Positions 14,645-23,311 of a stretch of DNA of 36,477 bases are shown one piece after another (the first letter of the stretch is position 1; the number at the start of each line of letters is the position of its first letter). The DNA lies in contig DATKEH010000044.1 of the NCBI GenBank assembly GCA_035546355.1, forward strand, positions 1 through 36,477, given 5' to 3'. The position numbers and the translations under genes are program-made. This DNA comes from DATKEH01 sp035546355. Lineage in GTDB: Bacteria; Acidobacteriota; Thermoanaerobaculia; Multivoradales; JAIOJS01. The notes beneath the pieces are model-generated. The model was not told where the DNA came from and searched no databases. It worked only from the letters and a program-made list of their open reading frames with translations.

Positions 14645-15640
14645 TCAACCGCCCCCCCTCCCCTCACCCGAGGTCGCCACCAGCGACCGCGCCGACTCCT
14701 CCCGATACCACCGTACGAAACGGTTCAGCCCTTCGCGGAGCGGCACCTGCGGGGAGTAGCCGAGCAGCCGCTCGGCCTTGGAGACGTCGGCGTAGGTGAT
14801 GGGCACGTCTCCCGGCTGGTCGGGAAGATAGTCGATGCGGGGCTCGACATCAAGCTCCGCCGCCAGCCAGCGCACCAGGTCGGCCAGCGCGGTGGTCTCG
14901 GCGCCGCCGAGGTTGACGATCTCGAACCCGGGGGCGAGGTCGAGCGCCGCCACCAACCCGTCGAGGATGTCGTCGACGAAGGTGTAGTCGCGGCTGCTGC
15001 TGCCGTCGCCGTAGAGCGGCACGGCCTGCCCCCGCGCCAGCAGGTCGGTGAACTTGTGGATCGCCATCTCCGGGCGCTGCGCCGGGCCGTAGACGGTGAA
15101 GAAGCGCAGGCAGGAGCACTTCAGGCCGTAGAGATGGTGGTAGTTGTAGCAGAGCAGCTCGCCGGTGCGCTTGGTGGTGGCGTAGGGGCTGATCGGCTGA
15201 TCGACCGGGTCGTCCTCGGAGAACGGCACCTTCTCGTTGATCCCGTACACCGACGACGAGGAGCCGAAGACGAACAGCTGGGGACCGTGGTGGCGCGCCG
15301 CCTCGAGCAGCCGCAGGGTGCCGATGCAGTTGACGTCCTCGTAGAGGATCGGCTGGCGCAGGCTGGGGCGGACACCGGCGCGGGCGGCGAGGTGGACGAC
15401 GGCGTCGAACCCCTCGTCGCGGAACAACCGGTCCACCAGCGGGGCGTCGCGGATGTCCCCCTCCGCCAGGCGGTAGCTGGCGTCGCCGAGGAAGGGCGCG
15501 ACGTTGCGGCGCTTGCGCGCCGGCTCGTAGAAGTCGTTGAAATCGTCGAGCACGGTGACCCGGTCGCCGCGGCCGAGCAGCCGCCGCGTCAGGTGCGAGC
15601 CGATGAACCCGGCGCCGCCGGTGATCAGGACGTGGCTCAC
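14645..15640 (-). CDS. UDP-glucuronate 4-epimerase-like extended SDR
   Basis: This 331-residue protein has TGGAGFIGSHL, DDFNDFYEPARKRRN and LAARAGVRPSLRQPILYEDVN. It also has GSSSSVYG, the catalytic Tyr153-x3-Lys157 (YATTK), and CLRFFTVYGPAQRPEMAIHKF. This combination is typical of UDP-glucuronate 4-epimerases, which make UDP-galacturonate; a UDP-glucose 4-epimerase activity is the main alternative. It works on the same substrate pool as the adjacent UDP-glucuronate decarboxylase. The GTG start overlaps the MlaD stop by 4 bp, and 31 nt separate it from the next gene. Confidence 0.87.
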   Translation of the reverse strand: MSHVLITGGAGFIGSHLTRRLLGRGDRVTVLDDFNDFYEPARKRRNVAPFLGDASYRLAEGDIRDAPLVDRLFRDEGFDAVVHLAARAGVRPSLRQPILYEDVNCIGTLRLLEAARHHGPQLFVFGSSSSVYGINEKVPFSEDDPVDQPISPYATTKRTGELLCYNYHHLYGLKCSCLRFFTVYGPAQRPEMAIHKFTDLLARGQAVPLYGDGSSSRDYTFVDDILDGLVAALDLAPGFEIVNLGGAETTALADLVRWLAAELDVEPRIDYLPDQPGDVPITYADVSKAERLLGYSPQVPLREGLNRFVRWYREESARSLVATSGEGRGGG

Positions 15641-16863
15641 GATCCGGGGCTCCCCGGCGCCGCCGGCTGCTGTTCTTCGTCTGCCGGGCCCGGCTCCTCC
15701 GCGGGCGCCGCAGGGCCGCCATCGGCGCCCTCGGGTCGCTCCTGCGGCTGCCGCTGCTGCTCGTAGCGTTTCTCGATGCCCTTCTCCTGCCGGTTGCGGA
15801 TCAGCCAGCGCAGCAGCGGCGACTCGTCCACGCCCACCAGGATGTCGTTGACCGCGTCGTAGATCTGCGCGTCGTTGATCAACCTGGCGGCGGTTCCCTC
15901 GCCACGGTTGAGCTTGAGGGAGACCTGGTGCAGGTTGTGGGTGATGCCAGCCAGGTCCCGGGCCACCCGCTCGGCCAGCTCCTCGTCGCGCAGCAGCCGC
16001 TGCAGCAGGCCGTCGTCCTGCTCGATCTCCAGCGTCAGTCGGCGGACCTGCTCGGAGGTGGTGCGCAGCTCGGCGAGGGTCGCCTGCGCGTCCTCGCGCA
16101 TCGCCGGGTCGTAGATCAGGCTCGGTAGCAGCCCGTCGCCGTGCTCGAGGTCGTCGAGCACCGCCGCCAGCCGGTCGACCGAGCTCGCCAGCCGCTCGGC
16201 CATCACCTCGTCGTGCAGCAGCCGGGTCAAGGGCCCCTTGCCGCTCTCCAGCGAGGCGGCGAAGCGCTCCAGCGAGGCCACCGACGCGGTCACCGATTCC
16301 TTGATCGCGCGCCCCTCCTCGGTGTCGGCGGTGAGGTCGCCGAGCAGCCCCTCGCCCCGGTCCACGCGGTCGAGGACGTTGCGCAGCGAGTGGGAGATCG
16401 CCACCATGTTCTCCACCATGTCCTCGCCCGACGCCACCAGCTGGTCGACGTCGGTCTGCGGCGCGGTCGGGATCTGCCCGCCGGGGGGGATGACGGGGGT
16501 CCCGGGCGAGCCCGAGGTGACGTCGATGTACTTGTCGCCCAGCAGGCCCAGGGTGCGGATGCGCGCCACCGAGTCCTGGCGGATCCTCTCCTCGTAAAGC
16601 TCCTCGATGCTGATGCGGATGACCAACTCCTCCTCGGCAATCTCCTTGGGGAGATGGATCTGCTCGACCAGCCCGACGGTGACGCCGTTGAGGCGCACCG
16701 GGTTGCCCTCGTTCAGGCCACCGACGTTGCGCACCGTGATGAAGTAGCGGTTCTTGCTGGTGAACAGGCGGTTCTGCTCGCCGATGAGGAAGATCCCCAC
16801 CGCCAGGACCACCAGGGCGCCGAGCACCAGCAGCCCGACGCGCAGCTGATGCGCCCGCGGCAT
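15637..16863 (-). CDS. mlaD: MlaD-like MCE-domain lipid-transport protein
   Basis: This 408-residue protein has a single N-terminal membrane anchor (about 9-26) and an MCE domain at about 38-115. The domain reads YFITVRNVGGLNEGNPVRLNGVTVGLVEQI and then RIRTLGLLGDKYIDVTSG. A long periplasmic helical region follows, with repeated units such as GEGLLGDLTAD, GKGPLTRLLHD and DDGLLQRLLRD, and a Pro/Glu-rich tail. MCE proteins form hexameric rings or tubes that carry phospholipids between membranes. The helical extension is longer than in E. coli MlaD (about 180 residues) and could build a needle-like tube. It overlaps the ATPase gene by 1 bp. Confidence 0.9.
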   Translation of the reverse strand: MPRAHQLRVGLLVLGALVVLAVGIFLIGEQNRLFTSKNRYFITVRNVGGLNEGNPVRLNGVTVGLVEQIHLPKEIAEEELVIRISIEELYEERIRQDSVARIRTLGLLGDKYIDVTSGSPGTPVIPPGGQIPTAPQTDVDQLVASGEDMVENMVAISHSLRNVLDRVDRGEGLLGDLTADTEEGRAIKESVTASVASLERFAASLESGKGPLTRLLHDEVMAERLASSVDRLAAVLDDLEHGDGLLPSLIYDPAMREDAQATLAELRTTSEQVRRLTLEIEQDDGLLQRLLRDEELAERVARDLAGITHNLHQVSLKLNRGEGTAARLINDAQIYDAVNDILVGVDESPLLRWLIRNRQEKGIEKRYEQQRQPQERPEGADGGPAAPAEEPGPADEEQQPAAPGSPGS

Positions 16864-17633
16864 CAGCTCTCCTCCCGCTGCCCGGCGAGGAACCGTGCGA
16901 GCAACGGGTCGGAGGAGCCCTCCGCCTCGTCCCAGGTGCCCAGGAAGCGGAACCTGCCGCCGTCGAGGAAGGCGACGCGGGTGGCCACCTCCCGCGCCAG
17001 CGCGAGGTCGTGGGTTACCACCACGGAGGTGGTCCGGAGGCGCTCCCGGGCGCTGCGAATCAGATGCGCGATGGTGGCGGAGGTCATCGGGTCGAGACCC
17101 GTGGTGGGCTCGTCAAAGAGTACCACCTGGGGGTCGAGGGCCAGCGACCGCGCCAGCGCCACCCGCTTGCGCATGCCGCCGGAGAGCTCGGCGGGCATGG
17201 TCTCCTCGACGCCCTCGAGCTCGACCAGCGCCAGCTTGTCGGCCACCGTCGCCGCCACCCGGTCGCGGTCGAGGTCGGTGTGCTGACGCAGCGGGAAGGC
17301 GACGTTGTCGAACACCGTCATCGAGTCGAACAGAGCGCCGCTCTGGAACAGCATGGCGATGCGGCGACGGTAGGGGAAGAGCTGGCTCTCGGAGAGCGCG
17401 GAGATCTCGACGCCGTCGAAGGTGACGCTGCCGGCGTCGGGCTTCTCGAGACCGTTGAGCTGCCGCAGGGTGACGCTCTTGCCGCTCCCCGAACGACCGA
17501 GGATCACCAGCGATTCGCCTCTCGTCACCTCGAAATCGAGGCCGCCCAGCACCGGCTTGCCGTCGTAGCGTTTCTCGAGGCCGCGGATCACGAACAGCGG
17601 TTCCGGGCCGGGGAGGTCCGTCGGCGGGGTCAT
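16863..17633 (-). CDS. mlaF: MlaF-like ABC transporter ATPase
   Basis: This 256-residue ATPase powers the MlaE permease. Walker A is GRSGSGKS (46-53), the Q-loop is MLFQSGALFD, the signature motif is LSGGMRKRVALAR, and Walker B is VVLFDEPTTGLDP. The switch histidine lies in VVVTHDLALA. The wording LFQSGALFDSMTVFDNVAFPLR is characteristic of the Mla/Mce ATPase family. The ATG start overlaps the mlaE stop by 4 bp. No mlaB-like STAS gene is seen in the operon. Confidence 0.93.
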   Translation of the reverse strand: MTPPTDLPGPEPLFVIRGLEKRYDGKPVLGGLDFEVTRGESLVILGRSGSGKSVTLRQLNGLEKPDAGSVTFDGVEISALSESQLFPYRRRIAMLFQSGALFDSMTVFDNVAFPLRQHTDLDRDRVAATVADKLALVELEGVEETMPAELSGGMRKRVALARSLALDPQVVLFDEPTTGLDPMTSATIAHLIRSARERLRTTSVVVTHDLALAREVATRVAFLDGGRFRFLGTWDEAEGSSDPLLARFLAGQREES

Positions 17634-18409
17634 GAGAGCAGGTGGAAGAACTTGGTGAGGAAGAAGTCGGAGATCAGCACCGTCACCGCCGCCAGCACCA
17701 CCGTGTGGGTGGTGGCGCGCCCCACTCCGTCGGCGCCGCCGCGCACCTCCAGGCCGTGCCAGCAGCCGATGATGGCGATGGCATAGGCGAAGAAGAACGA
17801 CTTGCCGATGCCGTTCCAGACGTCCCCCATGGTCAGCGCCGAGAGCACGTCGTTGACGTAGAAGCCGGCCGTCAGGTCGAGCTGGGTGACGGCGATGAAC
17901 AGGCCGCCGAGGATGCCCATGACGTCGCCCAGCACGGTCAGCGCCGGCAGCATGAACAGCGTCGCCACCAGCTTCGGCACCACCAGGCGCTTGACCGGGT
18001 CCACCGCCATCGAGCGTAGTGCGTCGATCTGCTCGGTCACCTTCATGGTGCCCAGCTCGGCGGTCATGCCGGCGCCGATGCGGCCGCCCACCACCAGGGC
18101 GACGAGCACCGGCCCGAGCTCGCGCACCAGCGACTTGGAGACCACGGTGCCGATGTAGTACTTGACGCCCAGGGTGGGCAGGCTGTAGGCGGTCTGGAGC
18201 GCCAGCACCATGCCGGTGAAGAAGGTGGTGATGTAGGCGACGCCGAGCGATTGCACGCCGATCAGCTCCATCTGCTGCATCCACAGGCGCCACTGGTAGG
18301 GCGGTCGCACCATCGCCAGGAAGGAGTGGCCGGCGAGCACGGCGAGCCCGCCGGTAGCCTCGGCCGAGCGCACCAGCGGCGCGGGGATCTTCAGGCTCGT
18401 TGCGGCCAC
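17630..18409 (-). CDS. mlaE: MlaE-like ABC transporter permease
   Basis: This integral membrane permease of about 259 residues belongs to the MlaE/YrbE family. Family marks are VAYITTFFTGMVLALQTAY, VSKSLVRELGPVLVALVVGGRIGAGMTAELGTMKVTEQIDAL and FFFAYAIAIIGCWHGLEVRGGADGVGRATT. With MlaF and MlaD it would move phospholipids across the envelope. The start is uncertain: GTG 18409 (chosen) or GTG 18418, both overlapping the upstream gene by about 20-30 bp. Confidence 0.92.
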   Translation of the reverse strand: MAATSLKIPAPLVRSAEATGGLAVLAGHSFLAMVRPPYQWRLWMQQMELIGVQSLGVAYITTFFTGMVLALQTAYSLPTLGVKYYIGTVVSKSLVRELGPVLVALVVGGRIGAGMTAELGTMKVTEQIDALRSMAVDPVKRLVVPKLVATLFMLPALTVLGDVMGILGGLFIAVTQLDLTAGFYVNDVLSALTMGDVWNGIGKSFFFAYAIAIIGCWHGLEVRGGADGVGRATTHTVVLAAVTVLISDFFLTKFFHLLS

Positions 18410-18777
18410 CAGAACCACCCGTGGAGGACGGCGAAGCCGAGGTCGGCAGCGGCCAGGGGCCACAGCCCCGCGAGGTCGGGCCGCTGCCGGGCGGCGAGGG
18501 CGAAGGCGACGCCGCCGGCGGCCCGCCCGGCGATGGCGAGGACGATGACGGCGCTGTAGCGGCGCGGGTCCTGCGCCGCCTTGAGGTAGAGCAGGGCGAG
18601 CATGGTCAGCAAGATCGCCATCAGCCAGAGGTAGAAGTCCTCCCCCGGCAGCGGCAGGGCGAGCCAGCGCCCCGGCAGCTCGGGAGCGAGCAGCATGACG
18701 GCCGCGAAGGCGAGGTCGTACAGCGCCCCCGCCACCAGGGAGGCGCGCAACAGGCGGAGGTACAGGAAGCGACGCAT
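18391..18777 (-). CDS. Small four-helix membrane protein, unknown function
   Basis: This 128-residue protein begins MRRFLYLRLLRASLVAGALYD and has four hydrophobic segments of membrane-spanning length (about 10-32, 45-65, 75-95 and 102-122). I recognise no family with certainty. It is the first gene of the mla operon and overlaps mlaE, so a role in the inner membrane next to the lipid transporter is a reasonable guess. The ATG at 18777 was chosen because the hydrophobic part starts just after it; the longer frame upstream is GC-rich and not protein-like. Confidence 0.75.
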   Translation of the reverse strand: MRRFLYLRLLRASLVAGALYDLAFAAVMLLAPELPGRWLALPLPGEDFYLWLMAILLTMLALLYLKAAQDPRRYSAVIVLAIAGRAAGGVAFALAARQRPDLAGLWPLAAADLGFAVLHGWFWWPQRA

Positions 18778-18850
18778 GTCAGGCTCCGACGGCGGCGCCC
18801 GGCCGGCGCCGCAGGGGATGGTATCCGAGTCGGTGGGCGGCTCGGTGCGG

Positions 18851-20491
18851 TCAGTCGCCGGGATCGCTGCGCCGGAGCAGGAACGGCGCCCGCGTGCTGC
18901 CCTGTTCGAAGACTCCGAACATGCGCTCGCCGTCGACCTGGCCGGTGAAGACGTTGGGCCAGGGATCGCGCGGCAGCTCCCACCGCACCCGGGCGCCGTC
19001 GACGCGCGCCGGCACGGTGGTCGAGCTGCCATCGGGCCGCGCCAGGGTCGCCTGCCACGCGGCGTCGGGGCCGGCGACGAGGGCGATCGAGAACGGCAGC
19101 CGTTCGGGCCCGGCCGCGATCTCGCCGGTCCAGGCGCCGGCCGGAGAGTCGCTCGCAGGGTGCGGCAAGACCGCCTCGAGCGCCGGGTCGCGCCCGGACA
19201 GGAAGGCCTCCGCGGTCAGCGGCGCCGACAGCTGCGGCACGAAGGCGTCGCGGCCGTCCTCGGGGTGGCCGAGCTGCCAGCGTAGCGTGGAGATGCGCGC
19301 AGTGAGCCCGGTCGCCGGCAGAGTGATCTTGCGCGCGTCGCCATAGTGGGTGGGCCCCGAAGCGGTCGGCGCGCCGGCGAACAGGGCCGTGGTGTGGCGC
19401 TCGAGGTCGGCGACCAGCATCACGGTGGCGGAGAAGACGCCTTCGTCGAGGAGCACCACCAGCTCGCCCGGGTCGTCGAGCCCGGCGGCGATCAGCGCGT
19501 GCAGCAGCGGCAGGTTGCGGCTGGCGTCGCCGCCGTGGTTGCCGCGCAGGTCGAGTACCACCCGCTGCGGCGGGTCCGCGGCGAGCTGGTGCGCCACGCG
19601 CTCGGCGAAGCCGCGCACGGTCTCGTCCTCCTGGTCCAGGCACTCGCGGTAGCGCAGGTAGAGCACCTCTCCGGCGGCGAGCCGGTCGAGCCACCAGGCG
19701 GTCTCGGGGCGCGCGTCGCGCAGCGCCTCCGGCGAGCCGAGGAGGCGGGCCGCCGGCAGCGGCGGCGCCCGCGCCTCCCACGCCTCCGGCTCCAGCTCGA
19801 TCTCGCGGAGCGATCCGTCGCGCAAGCGCAGGCGCAGGGCCACCCGCCCCGGCGAGTCGGCGACCCCGCGGGCGTGCAGCACCTCGGGGCTGATCAGGAA
19901 GCTGGGGAGCCGGTCGCGCAGCTGCTGGGGGGTGTCGCGGTGCACCACCGGCGCCACCGCGGCGATCGCCTCGTCGGCGGAGCCCCGGCCCAGGCCGAGG
20001 ACGCGGGCGCCGGCCCACTCCGGGTGTTCGCTGGGGACGGCGACCAGGAACAACCCGTCGTCGAACAGCCGCAGGCGGACGGGCAGCGCGTGGAAGCGCA
20101 GCTCGGAGATGGTGGGCGGCGGCGTCGGCGAGTGCCCCTGGAACAGGCCGGCCCGGGGCGGCAGCGGCAGAGTCAGGCGCGTATGGCCGTCGCCGAGCAG
20201 GGCGAGCGCCGCCGCCAGCTCGACGGCGATCTCGTGGTGCTCGAGCTCGGGCACCCGCTCGGCGAGGGCGGCGAGCCGCCCGGCGACGCCGGCGGCCTCC
20301 AGCTCGGCCGCCGGCGCGGGGTGCAGGCGCGCCAGCTCGGCGGCGAGCAGCGCGATGTCGTCGCGCCAGCCGGAGACCCACTCGGGGGGCGCTGCCGCCA
20401 GGGGGGCGGCGACGGCGGCGGCGAGCAAAGCCGCGAACGGCCTGGCGGCGGCGCGGTGGAGTCGTCGTCGGCGGGTCGTACAGGGTGGCAT
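18851..20491 (-). CDS. Secreted S41-like (C-terminal processing peptidase family) protein
   Basis: This 546-residue protein starts with a basic signal peptide (RPFAALLAAAVAAPLAAAPPEW). An N-terminal helical domain of the tricorn/S41 kind follows (WRDDIALLAAELARLHPAP, GDGHTRLTLP). The S41 core shows YLRYRECLDQED, VVLDLRGNHGGD and LVVLLDEGVFSATVMLVADL. The serine in FSATVM is the probable nucleophile, although the usual context is SASASE, so activity is uncertain. The C-terminal 110 residues form an extra beta-rich domain. It resembles S41-type proteins often annotated as carboxyl-terminal proteases. TAGCAT ends 8 nt before the ATG, suggesting a leaderless start. Confidence 0.75.
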   Translation of the reverse strand: MPPCTTRRRRLHRAAARPFAALLAAAVAAPLAAAPPEWVSGWRDDIALLAAELARLHPAPAAELEAAGVAGRLAALAERVPELEHHEIAVELAAALALLGDGHTRLTLPLPPRAGLFQGHSPTPPPTISELRFHALPVRLRLFDDGLFLVAVPSEHPEWAGARVLGLGRGSADEAIAAVAPVVHRDTPQQLRDRLPSFLISPEVLHARGVADSPGRVALRLRLRDGSLREIELEPEAWEARAPPLPAARLLGSPEALRDARPETAWWLDRLAAGEVLYLRYRECLDQEDETVRGFAERVAHQLAADPPQRVVLDLRGNHGGDASRNLPLLHALIAAGLDDPGELVVLLDEGVFSATVMLVADLERHTTALFAGAPTASGPTHYGDARKITLPATGLTARISTLRWQLGHPEDGRDAFVPQLSAPLTAEAFLSGRDPALEAVLPHPASDSPAGAWTGEIAAGPERLPFSIALVAGPDAAWQATLARPDGSSTTVPARVDGARVRWELPRDPWPNVFTGQVDGERMFGVFEQGSTRAPFLLRRSDPGD

Positions 20492-20499
20492 GGCAGGAG

Positions 20500-20505
20500 A
20501 TGCTA
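20500..20505 (-). promoter_or_regulatory. -10-like hexamer TAGCAT before the S41-like gene
   Basis: Minus-strand TAGCAT ends 8 nt before the ATG at 20491, with no Shine-Dalgarno sequence between. It lies in a 96-bp divergent intergenic region shared with plsC. Confidence 0.4.
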
Positions 20506-20571
20506 CATTCGTAGCACATCTCGGCGCAACCCGCGGGTCGGGAAAGGGGGGACAGCGCCCTGCGATGCGGG

Positions 20572-20577
20572 GATAAT
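20572..20577 (+). promoter_or_regulatory. -10-like hexamer GATAAT before plsC
   Basis: GATAAT differs from TATAAT at one position and ends 10 nt before the ATG at 20588. There is no Shine-Dalgarno sequence. Confidence 0.4.
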
Positions 20578-20587
20578 CGCCACACCG

Positions 20588-21382
20588 ATGTCCTTCGCCG
20601 ACCGCGACGCCCGGCGCTCCGGCCGCCTCGCCACCGTTCTCGCCACCCTGCTGGGGAACCTCTACCTGGTCTTCGGCTCGGTGTTCTGCGGCACGATGTC
20701 GATCCTCACCGCCTGGGTGCCTCCGCGCCTGCGGGTCTTCTCGCTGTGGACCCGCTGGTGGAGCCAGGGCCTGCTGGCGGTCAGCGGCTTGCGGCCGGAG
20801 GTGCGTTTCACCGCGCCGCTCGACCCGCACGGCAGCTACGTGTTCATGGTCAACCACCAGAGCCTGTTCGACATCCCCGTCATGCTCGCGACGCTGCCGA
20901 CGCCGACCCGGTTCATGGCCAAGCGGGAGCTGTTCCGCATTCCCATCTTCGGCTGGGCCCTGGCGGCGGGCGGCTTCATCCCGGTGGAGCGCGGGGCGCG
21001 GGCGGCGGCGCGGGAGAGCTTCCAGGTGGCCGTGGAGCGGCTGCGCCAGGGGGGTTCGATCCTCGTCTTTCCCGAGGAGACCCGCTCGCGCGACGGCCGC
21101 CTGCTGCCCTTCAAGCGCGGCGGCTTCCTCCTCGCCCTGAAGGCGGGCGTGCCGGTGGTGCCGGTGGGCATCCGCGGCACCCTCGCCGCCCGCTCGCGGG
21201 CGAGCTTCGTCATCCGCCCGGGGCGGGTCGAGGTCGCCTACGGCGAGCCGATGGCGGTCGCGGAGCTCCAGACCGGTGACCGCGCCGCGGTCATGGCCAG
21301 GGTACGCGAGCGCATCGCCGCCCTCGCCGGCGTCGAAGCCTCCTTCGGTGACAGCGGCGAGGCCCGGGGCGCGGGTCCCTGA
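20588..21382 (+). CDS. plsC: 1-acyl-sn-glycerol-3-phosphate acyltransferase
   Basis: This 264-residue membrane-associated acyltransferase makes phosphatidic acid. The catalytic NHQSLFD (His90, Asp95) is present, as is the glycerol-phosphate-binding segment FIPVERGARAAARES. FPEETRSRDG and VPVVPVGIRGT are the remaining PlsC blocks. A hydrophobic N-terminal helix (about 15-42) would anchor it in the inner membrane. The ATG at 20588 is chosen because family-like sequence starts there; a long open frame upstream is antisense to the S41-like gene. Confidence 0.93.
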   Translation: MSFADRDARRSGRLATVLATLLGNLYLVFGSVFCGTMSILTAWVPPRLRVFSLWTRWWSQGLLAVSGLRPEVRFTAPLDPHGSYVFMVNHQSLFDIPVMLATLPTPTRFMAKRELFRIPIFGWALAAGGFIPVERGARAAARESFQVAVERLRQGGSILVFPEETRSRDGRLLPFKRGGFLLALKAGVPVVPVGIRGTLAARSRASFVIRPGRVEVAYGEPMAVAELQTGDRAAVMARVRERIAALAGVEASFGDSGEARGAGP

Positions 21383-21451
21383 CCGGGTCCGGCCTGTGAG
21401 CTGCTAACCTACTGCAGCCGCACTGCGATTCGCCGGGGAGAGGACCGAGAC

Positions 21452-22537
21452 ATGCCCGAATCACTCGAATCCGCCGTCTGGGACGCGCTGCGTCAGGTGC
21501 GCTTTCCCGGCATGAGCCGCGACCTGGTCTCGTTCGGCTTCGTCGACCGTGTCGCGGTCAGCGGCGACGCCGTGCTGGTGGAGCTCGCCATCTCGACGCA
21601 GAACGCGGAAGCGGCCCGTCAGGCGCGGGACGCCGCCGAGGAGGCGGTGCGGCAGGTGCCGGGAGTCTCCTCCGCGCGGGTGGAGCTGCGCCTGTCGGCG
21701 CCGCCGTCGCGGGCGGAGGGCGCGCAGCAGGCGATCTCTCGCGACCCGCGGCTCATCCCGGAGGTGACGCACGTGGTGGCGGTGGCCAGCGGCAAGGGGG
21801 GCGTCGGCAAGTCGACGGTGGCGGCCAACCTGGCTGTGGCCCTGGGGCAGCTGGGCCATCGCGTCGGCCTGCTCGACGCCGACATCTACGGGCCGTCGGT
21901 GCCCACCATGTTCGGCATCGACGAGCGCCCGCGGGTGGTGGGCAACCGCGTCACCCCGTTCGAAAAGTACGGCGTCAAGCTGATGTCGCTGGGCTTCGTC
22001 CTCGATACCGACACGCCGGTGATCTGGCGCGGGCCGATGGTGATGAAGGCGCTCGAGCAGATGCTGCGGGACGTCGAGTGGGGGCCGCTCGACTTCCTCG
22101 TCGCCGATTTCCCGCCGGGAACGGGAGACGCCCAGCTGACCATGGCGCAGAAGATCCCCATGGCCGGGGCGGTGATCGTCACCACGCCCCAGGACGTGGC
22201 GCTGATCGACGCCCGCAAGGGGTTGGCGATGTTCCGCAAGCTCGAGGTGCCGGTGATGGGGATCGTCGAGAACATGGCGACCTTCGTCTGCCCCCACTGC
22301 GGCGAGGAGACCGACGTCTTCAAGCGCGGCGGCGGCGAGCGCACCGCCGAACAGCTGGAGACGGAGTTCCTGGGGCGCATCCCGCTGGACGCGGCGATCG
22401 TCGAAGGCGGGGATGCGGGAGTGCCGATCGTGGTGGCCGAGCCCGACGGGCGCCACGCAGCGGCGTTCCGCGCCGTCGCCGAGGCGGTGGCCGCTGCCGC
22501 CGAGCGCCAGGGCCGCCAGTCGCTGAGTATCGTCTGA
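21452..22537 (+). CDS. apbC: Mrp/ApbC-type Fe-S cluster carrier ATPase
   Basis: This 361-residue protein has an N-terminal MIP18/DUF59 domain (about 5-85) and an Mrp/NBP35 ATPase domain. The deviant Walker A SGKGGVGKST starts at 113. Family motifs LLDADIYGPSVPTMFG, VIWRGPMVMKALEQ and LVADFPPGTGDAQLTMAQ are present. The cluster-binding CxxC pair is Cys280 and Cys283 (FVCPHC). Mrp proteins dimerise and transfer [4Fe-4S] clusters to apo-enzymes. GAGAGGA lies 6 nt before the ATG, and a possible -10 (TAACCT, 21405-21410) lies about 40 nt upstream. The gene is separated by 78 nt from the following lpxH operon. Confidence 0.93.
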   Translation: MPESLESAVWDALRQVRFPGMSRDLVSFGFVDRVAVSGDAVLVELAISTQNAEAARQARDAAEEAVRQVPGVSSARVELRLSAPPSRAEGAQQAISRDPRLIPEVTHVVAVASGKGGVGKSTVAANLAVALGQLGHRVGLLDADIYGPSVPTMFGIDERPRVVGNRVTPFEKYGVKLMSLGFVLDTDTPVIWRGPMVMKALEQMLRDVEWGPLDFLVADFPPGTGDAQLTMAQKIPMAGAVIVTTPQDVALIDARKGLAMFRKLEVPVMGIVENMATFVCPHCGEETDVFKRGGGERTAEQLETEFLGRIPLDAAIVEGGDAGVPIVVAEPDGRHAAAFRAVAEAVAAAAERQGRQSLSIV

Positions 22538-22615
22538 GAGGCCTACCACGGGCCCGCGCCGGACCAGCGGACACCAGCGAATGCGAGCCACGGCGTCATC
22601 CGGAATCCCCGCTCC

Positions 22616-23311
22616 GTGACCACTGCCGTCGTCGCCGACGCGCACATCGGTGGGCCCGGCGGGCCGGCTGGGCCGCTGATCGAGCAGCTCGTCGCGCTGC
22701 CGGCGCAGGGCTGTGAGCGCCTGGTGCTGCTCGGCGACCTGTTCCAGGTGTGGGTGGGGTACCCGGCCTTCACCACCCCGGAGATCGAGGCCGTCGCCGC
22801 CGCCCTGGCGGAGCTGCGGGGCACCGGCGTCGAGGTCGACTACGTGGAGGGGAATCGCGACTTCTACCTCCGCGGCGGCCGCTGGGCGGAGACCTTCGAT
22901 CGGCTGGCCCTGGAGATGGCGTTCGTGGCCGGCGGCCGCCGCTTCCTGGCGGTACACGGCGACGGGCTCGACGAGGGGGACGTGCAGTATCGGCTGTGGC
23001 GCCGGCTGTCGAAGAGCCTGCCCGTCCGGCTGCTGGTGCGCTCCCTCCCGCGGCGGCTGGCGCGGCGTTTCGTATACTCCACGGAACGCCAGCTCGCCAG
23101 TACCAACTTCAAGCACAAGGTGCGCATCCCGCGGGATGCCATCCTGCGCTATGGCGAGCAGCGGCTCGCGGAGGGTCACGACGTGCTGCTCCTCGGACAC
23201 TTCCACGAGGCCCATTGCTGGCCCGTATCCGGAGGCGAGGTGTGGCTGCTCGACGCCTGGTTCCGCAGCCGCTGCGTGGAGTGGCCGGGCCGGGGCTCCC
23301 CGTGCGCGTGA
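22616..23311 (+). CDS. lpxH: UDP-2,3-diacylglucosamine diphosphatase (LpxH type)
   Basis: This 231-residue metallophosphoesterase would hydrolyse UDP-2,3-diacylglucosamine to lipid X in lipid A synthesis at the inner membrane. The metal ligands are visible as DAH (Asp8, His10), GDLF (Asp41), GNRD (Asn80), HGD (His114) and GHFH (His195, His197). GNRDFYL together with the basic helical insert LSKSLPVRLLVRSLPRRLARRF is typical of LpxH. The GTG start lacks a clear Shine-Dalgarno sequence. It overlaps the PhnP-like gene by 10 bp. Its presence supports an organism with an outer membrane containing lipid A-like lipids. Confidence 0.85.
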   Translation: MTTAVVADAHIGGPGGPAGPLIEQLVALPAQGCERLVLLGDLFQVWVGYPAFTTPEIEAVAAALAELRGTGVEVDYVEGNRDFYLRGGRWAETFDRLALEMAFVAGGRRFLAVHGDGLDEGDVQYRLWRRLSKSLPVRLLVRSLPRRLARRFVYSTERQLASTNFKHKVRIPRDAILRYGEQRLAEGHDVLLLGHFHEAHCWPVSGGEVWLLDAWFRSRCVEWPGRGSPCA

